Shown here piece after piece: positions 15,268 through 19,100 of a DNA stretch of 19,100 nucleotides. How positions within the stretch are numbered: the first letter of the stretch is position 1; every line of letters starts with the position of its first letter. The notes beneath the pieces are model-generated. The model was not told the DNA's origin. It saw only the letters and a list, made by a program, of their open reading frames with translations, and searched no databases. Origin of the DNA: Planctomycetota bacterium. Its GTDB lineage: Bacteria; Planctomycetota; Phycisphaerae; Sedimentisphaerales; Anaerobacaceae. Location: the NCBI GenBank assembly GCA_013202635.1, contig JABMRO010000009.1, forward strand, positions 1 through 19,100. The letters run 5' to 3'. The translations under genes and the position numbers were made by a program.

Positions 15268-16623
15268 ATGGCACAAAAGTTATTTCGCGACCCCCTTTAT
15301 GATTACATTGCTATCGATAAAGATTCCTGGCTCCTTGAATTGATAAAATGCCCAGAAGTCCAGCGACTGAGATATATCAGCCAACTTGGCTTAGCCCATT
15401 TTACATATCCAGGCTCAACCCATTCGAGATTTTCACATAGTCTTGGCGTTTTACACCTGATGCAACTATGCCTCTCTTATTTGAAACAAACTTATTCGAA
15501 AAACCATTTTAAGCTCTTGGATGAAGAAGCTTTGTTGGCAGCAGCGTTACTGCATGATATTGGTCATGCTCCTTTTTCCCATGCGACAGAAGGCATTTTT
15601 GGAAATCATGAAGAGAGAACTGTTGAAATAATTCTTAATCCTGATTCTGAAGTTCATCGAGTTTTGAGTAAACGTGCCAAAAGTCTTTCGTTAAAAGTTG
15701 CTGCACTGATCGCAAAGAGGCTTCCAACGGGTGCGAAACAACCGCCGCTTTGGCAGAAGTCATTAATTTCAAGTCAGTTAGATATGGATCGTTTGGACTA
15801 TCTAAGGCGGGACTCTTTATGTTCAGGAGCAGAATATGGAAACTTCGACTGGTTCAGAATCATCCATACAATGCAACTGAAAGAGAAAGTAATCGAAGGT
15901 AAGCAAAAAGGCGTTTTTGTTGTTTGGCTGGATAAATCAAAATACGCACTTGAGGAGTATATCTTCTCAAGATTTTATATGTATCAGAGTGTATACTTTC
16001 ACCATACAACGAGAGGTTTTGAAGGCCTTCTTAGAAAAATTTTACAATGTGCACAGGATATTGCGAAGAATAACAATAGCTTTACCAAAGCTCTCTTGTC
16101 ACCAATGAAAATCCTTTTAGGCGGAAAAGAAGGCAAAGATCTCACAAAATTTCAGAAGTTAACTGACCACGTATTAATAGCTCAAGTTACCATATGGCAA
16201 GACATAAAGAACAAGACGTTAAGCGATTTATCAACTCGGCTCTTGTGTCGCAAAGGTATAGGGTGGGAACCTATCGCAAAGAAAGTTGGCTTTGAAATTG
16301 CCGATAAAACAACGCGTGTTCGAAAATATTTGAAGGAAAAAGGGTTAGACCATAATTACTATTTCTTCGAAGACAAAACCAGAGCGGAAGCATACAAGCC
16401 ATACAGGCATGCTGCTGAACCTAAAGACCAATCGCCTGTAAATTCAATAATGCTTTTTGACCCGAAATGGTCAAAAGCGGGTGAGACAGGTTTTCGGGAA
16501 ATCACACAGGTACCAGGTCTGGGAAGACTTAGGGCTATAACAGAAGTGGACGACACATCATCCATATTACGATATTACTTCCCGGAAGAACACAAAAAAG
16601 AAATAAAGAAACTACTTAGCTAA
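15268..16623 (+). CDS. HD-domain phosphohydrolase, SAMHD1/dGTPase-like (YwfO-type)
   Basis: 451 residues. N-terminal FRDPLYDYIAID and VQRLRYISQLGLAHFTYPGSTHSRFSHSLGV place His57 as the first metal ligand. LLHDIGHAPFSHATE gives His96-Asp97 with His100 and His105 nearby. SSQLDMDRLDYLRRDS supplies the last Asp (172) and the RRD feature of SAMHD1-like enzymes. Together these are the complete H...HD...D metal site of (d)NTP triphosphohydrolases and related hydrolases. The C-terminal half (about 200-451) is family-specific, as in SAMHD1-type proteins that form oligomers and may bind nucleotide regulators. The probable reaction is removal of triphosphate from a (deoxy)nucleotide, but the substrate cannot be read from sequence. 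The ribosome site GGGGGAAGG precedes ATG. It is second in the operon with the YwgA-like gene. Such enzymes serve nucleotide-pool control or phage defence. Confidence 0.85.
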   Translation: MAQKLFRDPLYDYIAIDKDSWLLELIKCPEVQRLRYISQLGLAHFTYPGSTHSRFSHSLGVLHLMQLCLSYLKQTYSKNHFKLLDEEALLAAALLHDIGHAPFSHATEGIFGNHEERTVEIILNPDSEVHRVLSKRAKSLSLKVAALIAKRLPTGAKQPPLWQKSLISSQLDMDRLDYLRRDSLCSGAEYGNFDWFRIIHTMQLKEKVIEGKQKGVFVVWLDKSKYALEEYIFSRFYMYQSVYFHHTTRGFEGLLRKILQCAQDIAKNNNSFTKALLSPMKILLGGKEGKDLTKFQKLTDHVLIAQVTIWQDIKNKTLSDLSTRLLCRKGIGWEPIAKKVGFEIADKTTRVRKYLKEKGLDHNYYFFEDKTRAEAYKPYRHAAEPKDQSPVNSIMLFDPKWSKAGETGFREITQVPGLGRLRAITEVDDTSSILRYYFPEEHKKEIKKLLS

Positions 16624-16668
16624 GCCTCTTGTACGAGCAGATAACCACTTTTTAGTTGGGAGTATTTT

Positions 16669-16741
16669 CAACCAAATCCACGGCCCGTTTCTGCGTTAAG
16701 ATAGGCAGTACTTCCGAAATTTCCCCTGCAACTCGCTTTTT
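16669..16741 (+). repeat. Non-coding repeat, copy A (short form)
   Basis: It starts CAACCAAATCCACGG and continues TTCTGCGTTAAGATAGGCA, ATTTCCCCTGCAACTCGCTTTTT. Bases 18049-18170 carry the same two blocks in the same order (CAATCAAATCCACAG and TTCTTGCGTTAAAATAGGCA, ATTTCCCCCCGCTACTCGCTTTTT) separated by an extra stretch of about 45 bases. The copies flank tag and the 134-residue gene as direct repeats. Confidence 0.6.
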
Positions 16742-16771
16742 CCTCTCCCTCCGCACCGCAGGGGCTTTTTT
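16723..16771 (+). terminator. Probable terminator of the YwgA-like/HD operon
   Basis: CCCCTGC (16723-16729) pairs with GCAGGGG (16758-16764) over a 28-base loop and is followed by C and six T residues. It lies 100 bases past the HD-gene stop. The loop is long, so termination may be moderate. Confidence 0.55.
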
Positions 16772-16845
16772 ATTTGAATGATGAAGAAAACAGAGAAGTT
16801 TGATAGTATAGAACTACCGAAATGTAAATAACCGGAGAATTACCT

Positions 16846-17412
16846 ATGAGAAACAGTTGTGACTGGCCGCCCGGAGAAAACAAACTCATGATCGAATACC
16901 ATGACAACGAATGGGGCGTACCAACTCACAACGATCGCAAGCTATTCGAATTTCTTCTGCTCGATAACGCTCAGGCGGGCCTGAGCTGGCAGACAATTCT
17001 GAATAAACGTGAAAATTACCGTAAAGCTTTTGACAACTTCGACCCGGTTAAAATCGCACGTTATAACAAACGTAAAATCACCTCACTACTCAACAATCCG
17101 GGTATTATCCGCAACCGCCTTAAAGTCGAATCCTCCGTGACCAACGCACGTGCCTTTCTTGAGATACAGAAGGAATTCGGCTCTTTTGATGCCTATATCT
17201 GGCAATTTGTTAATGGGACCACTATCCGCAACAAGTGGAGGACGCTTAAAGATATCCCTGCGACATCTGCCGAGTCGGATGCGATGAGTAAAGACCTGAA
17301 AAAACGGGGCTTCAAGTTTGTAGGGCCAACAATCTGCTATGCTTTCATGCAATCGGCAGGTCTGATCAATGACCACCTTACCTGCTGTTTCAGATATACT
17401 CAATGCGGCTGA
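16846..17412 (+). CDS. tag: DNA-3-methyladenine glycosylase I
   Basis: 188 residues, the same length as E. coli Tag (187). It excises 3-methyladenine from alkylated DNA as the first step of base-excision repair. Diagnostic segments are CDW at the start, IEYHDNEWGVP (16-26), AQAGLSWQTILNKRENYRKAF (42-62), FDPVKIARY, NPGIIRNRLKVES, and LKKRGFKFVGPTICYAFMQSAGLINDH (151-177). The zinc ligands known from E. coli are all present (Cys5, His19, His177, Cys181). The E. coli pocket Glu38 appears as Asp40 (LLDNAQAGLSW), a conservative change. The ribosome site CCGGAG lies nine bases before ATG, with a TAGTAT -10-like box about 40 bases upstream. It is followed by a 134-residue gene after 46 bases. Confidence 0.96.
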   Translation: MRNSCDWPPGENKLMIEYHDNEWGVPTHNDRKLFEFLLLDNAQAGLSWQTILNKRENYRKAFDNFDPVKIARYNKRKITSLLNNPGIIRNRLKVESSVTNARAFLEIQKEFGSFDAYIWQFVNGTTIRNKWRTLKDIPATSAESDAMSKDLKKRGFKFVGPTICYAFMQSAGLINDHLTCCFRYTQCG

Positions 17413-17458
17413 TTCACTGTAAGAAGAATATAAAAGGATTATATCGGGCTGGTATAGA

Positions 17459-17863
17459 ATGACAGACAATAAAGCGATAAAGGAATTCGTCAGGAATACT
17501 TTGGGTTGTAACTGCCCTGAAGAAGTTTTTCAATACATAGATTGCCGAACAGTCGTAAACATAGGTGAAAATATTGTACCGGTTTATGAGATAAATATCG
17601 GAAACAGGCTGCTTATATTCGCAGCCGGAATAGACGAAGTTGATTCGCTGAGATATGTTCTTTCAAAACTTGTTCAGGCCGGCATAAACAAGAGAGACGA
17701 AAAGAAATTCAACAGGTTCAGACTTGTGTTGCTGACGGCCAGAGAGAATGATGTGGCGGAGGAAGCATTGGGAATCTTCAACTCCCTTGTCACCGATGAG
17801 AAAGCACATCTACACGTGATTAACAAAGATGACTTTCCTATCAATCTTAACCAAACAAAGTGA
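17459..17863 (+). CDS. Conserved-looking protein of unknown function
   Basis: 134 residues with a balanced, globular composition: an N-terminal helix and Cys pair (LGCNCPEEVFQYIDCRTVV), a beta segment with ENIVPVYEINIGNRLLIFAAGIDEVDSL, helix YVLSKLVQAGINK, strand RFRLVLLTARENDV and helix AEEALGIFNSLV. The alternating pattern suggests an alpha/beta fold. No known motif or membrane segment is seen. The start is ATG at 17459. The nearest AAAGGA is about 20 bases away, so translation may depend on the upstream gene. It follows tag by 46 bases in the same direction and could share its transcript. I do not recognise the family. Confidence 0.65.
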   Translation: MTDNKAIKEFVRNTLGCNCPEEVFQYIDCRTVVNIGENIVPVYEINIGNRLLIFAAGIDEVDSLRYVLSKLVQAGINKRDEKKFNRFRLVLLTARENDVAEEALGIFNSLVTDEKAHLHVINKDDFPINLNQTK

Positions 17864-18522
17864 GCTTAAAGCACCTCAGCATACAATGCTTCAATTTGTC
17901 TGTTCTTGGCGGTGTTGTTCGTCTTGGCGTATATGGCGGTGGTTGTCTTACCCTCAGATACCCTTCGGCTTGAGTTTGGCCATTGTAGAACGATAACCCC
18001 CCCCGGCACAATTGCCCATCTTAAATCAACGTAAAGATTTCGAAAAATCAATCAAATCCACAGTACCTTCCATTTTCTGTGTAATCAGTGTTCTTAATCT
18101 GTGAAATCGGTGGTTCTTGCGTTAAAATAGGCAAAATGGCTCCCATTTCCCCCCGCTACTCGCTTTTTTTGCGAGTAAGACGCAAGACAGAGGAAGTAAA
18201 AAGTTCAAAGGTAAAAGGGAAAAAGAGCCATTTTTCGGTCAAAAACGGTATTAGTTAAAAACAAAAATAAAATTTTTCAAAAAAATTTTAACTGCTTTAT
18301 TACCGGGCGCTTACGCTTGCGGCTCTGTTCAAAAATCACTCAATTTTCGTACCAAACGCGCAGGTTGCTCTAATTATAGGGGGGCTGTTTTTTTTAGTCC
18401 CCGGCAAAAAAAACAAATCCGAAATTCGAAAATTGAAATACTCCACAGGACACCTTACGGTGGAAACAATCTCAAAATTCAAATCTAAAAACAAGACAAG
18501 CAAGACAAGACGGAGGTGCAAT
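17864..18522. other. Gene-free stretch rich in repeats and homopolymer runs
   Basis: No supportable gene. Contents in order: a possible decayed minus-strand frame (17866-18051, 61 codons, unrecognised); repeat copy B (18049-18170) with an internal 22-23-base tandem duplication; a hairpin ACTCGC/GCGAGT with a T7 loop (18158-18176); AT-rich tracts at 18250-18295; a T8/A8 inverted pair (GTTTTTTTT with AAAAAAAAC) enclosing AGTCCCCGGC (about 18387-18413); and a CACC/GGTG hairpin near 18455. GGAGGT at 18512-18517 is the ribosome site of the next gene. Confidence 0.45.
18049..18170 (+). repeat. Non-coding repeat, copy B (long form with internal duplication)
   Basis: The same flanking blocks as 16669-16741, but with an insertion that includes two tandem units: TCTGTGTAATCAGTGTTCTT (18076-18095) and TCTGTGAAATCGGTGGTTCTT (18098-18118). 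The tail ACTCGC-T7-GCGAGT forms a short hairpin with T residues in its loop. Confidence 0.6.
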
Positions 18523-19100
18523 ATGTTAAACCGGAACTCAGAAAACAATAAGTATTTCGAGAGTCTGCCTGACGGGGCATCTTTAATCAGCGCAGGTGAC
18601 GGCCTGTACAGACTGGCCGATACCGAGCTATTAAAAAGATTGGCCCGAATAAGACTGGAAATGGAGATGGAAAATAAGAAGGAAGATTTCAGGCTGATAC
18701 CTTTAACTCAGGGCAAATTCACCGTCGTGGATGCCGCGGATTACGAGCGGCTCAGCCGGCATAAATGGTGTGCCGCAAAAAACGGGGAGAATTTTTATGC
18801 GCATCGATATAAGGACGGAACAATAGTCTGTATGCATCGGGAGATTATGGATGCGCCGAAAGGGGTTGTTTGCGATCATAAAAATCATGATTGTCTTGAT
18901 AACCGCAAGAGCAATCTTCGTCTATGTACGAACGCACAGAACCAGTACAACAAGAAGGCTAAAAAAGGCTGCGCATCGAGGTATAAGGGTGTGGTTCGCA
19001 GAGGTGATTATAAAAGATGGCGTGCGCGAATTAGCTTTAGGGGCAGGCGGATACATCTTGGTAACTTTGGCGATGAGATACAGGCGGCGATGGCTTATGA
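18523..19100 (+). CDS. HNH endonuclease with AP2 DNA-binding domain (3' end outside window)
   Basis: 192 complete codons are visible, open to the window edge. Start ATG follows GGAGGT by five bases. The first 55 residues are variable. IPLTQGKFTVVDAADYERLSRHKW (59-82) is the usual lead-in of HNH_3-type homing nucleases. The HNH region is MHREIMDAPKGVVCDHKNHDCLDNRKSNLRLCT (104-136), with His105, Asp118-His119, Asn127 and Asn131. An AP2/ERF domain follows: SRYKGVVRRGDYKRWRARISFRGRRIHLGNFGDEIQAAMAY (152-192), with the WRARI and LGNF marks. These proteins cut DNA and are typical of phage-borne or selfish homing genes. It may be free-standing, since no host gene is seen interrupted on the visible side. 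Only a few residues are probably missing. Confidence 0.9.
   Translation, partial: MLNRNSENNKYFESLPDGASLISAGDGLYRLADTELLKRLARIRLEMEMENKKEDFRLIPLTQGKFTVVDAADYERLSRHKWCAAKNGENFYAHRYKDGTIVCMHREIMDAPKGVVCDHKNHDCLDNRKSNLRLCTNAQNQYNKKAKKGCASRYKGVVRRGDYKRWRARISFRGRRIHLGNFGDEIQAAMAY

Noticed and set aside
17866..18051. 61-codon minus-strand frame
   Set aside because: Composition is borderline and it overlaps the start of repeat copy B. No ribosome site or recognised family, so I left it inside the gene-free region.

Overview
The window reads as a bacterial chromosome segment, most likely from a Planctomycetota lineage of the Phycisphaerae/Sedimentisphaerales type. That placement is inferred from gene content: a secreted protein with a dockerin-like EF-hand tail and [IVLM]xGG repeats, an ECF sigma factor with a very long membrane-anchored C-terminal extension, and a DXS with the variant GDAS thiamine-diphosphate motif. 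No rRNA or tRNA gene is visible, so the placement is moderate.

Layout. 1-302 (minus) is the edge of an unknown gene broken by one in-frame TGA. 416-595 is a remnant of the rRNA methyltransferase gene rsmB. About 640-835 is a candidate replication origin with DnaA-box-like sites, followed by dnaA (967-2412). Next come the secreted dockerin-like protein (2705-4138) and the sigma-factor/receptor-like fusion (4436-7504), both on the plus strand, the latter closed by a good terminator. An IS110-family element occupies 7628-8822 (minus). Then a minus-strand cluster reads dxs (13838-11850), nadK (11791-10916) and a TPR protein (10652-8919), with a 153-bp palindromic repeat between nadK and the TPR gene. 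After a mostly non-coding stretch (13839-14730) holding a perfect 30-bp palindrome and a near-consensus promoter, a two-gene operon encodes a YwgA/Panacea-like protein and a SAMHD1/dGTPase-type HD phosphohydrolase. Then come tag (3-methyladenine DNA glycosylase I) and an unknown 134-residue protein, flanked by two diverged copies of a non-coding repeat, and finally an HNH-AP2 homing-type nuclease cut by the window end.

The best finding is the IS110 element. Its non-coding left end folds like a bridge RNA, and its guide segments can be matched by eye to the flanks: CCCATCCT matches the left target flank, GGTAG is complementary to the right target flank CTACC, and ACAGTCGCT matches the right end of the element. 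Together these fix both boundaries and a CT core. The second system to look at is the YwgA-like/HD pair, a possible nucleotide-pool or defence module that resembles the ywgA-ywfO neighbourhood of Bacillus. dxs (isoprenoid precursor synthesis) and nadK (NADP supply) are housekeeping genes transcribed together.
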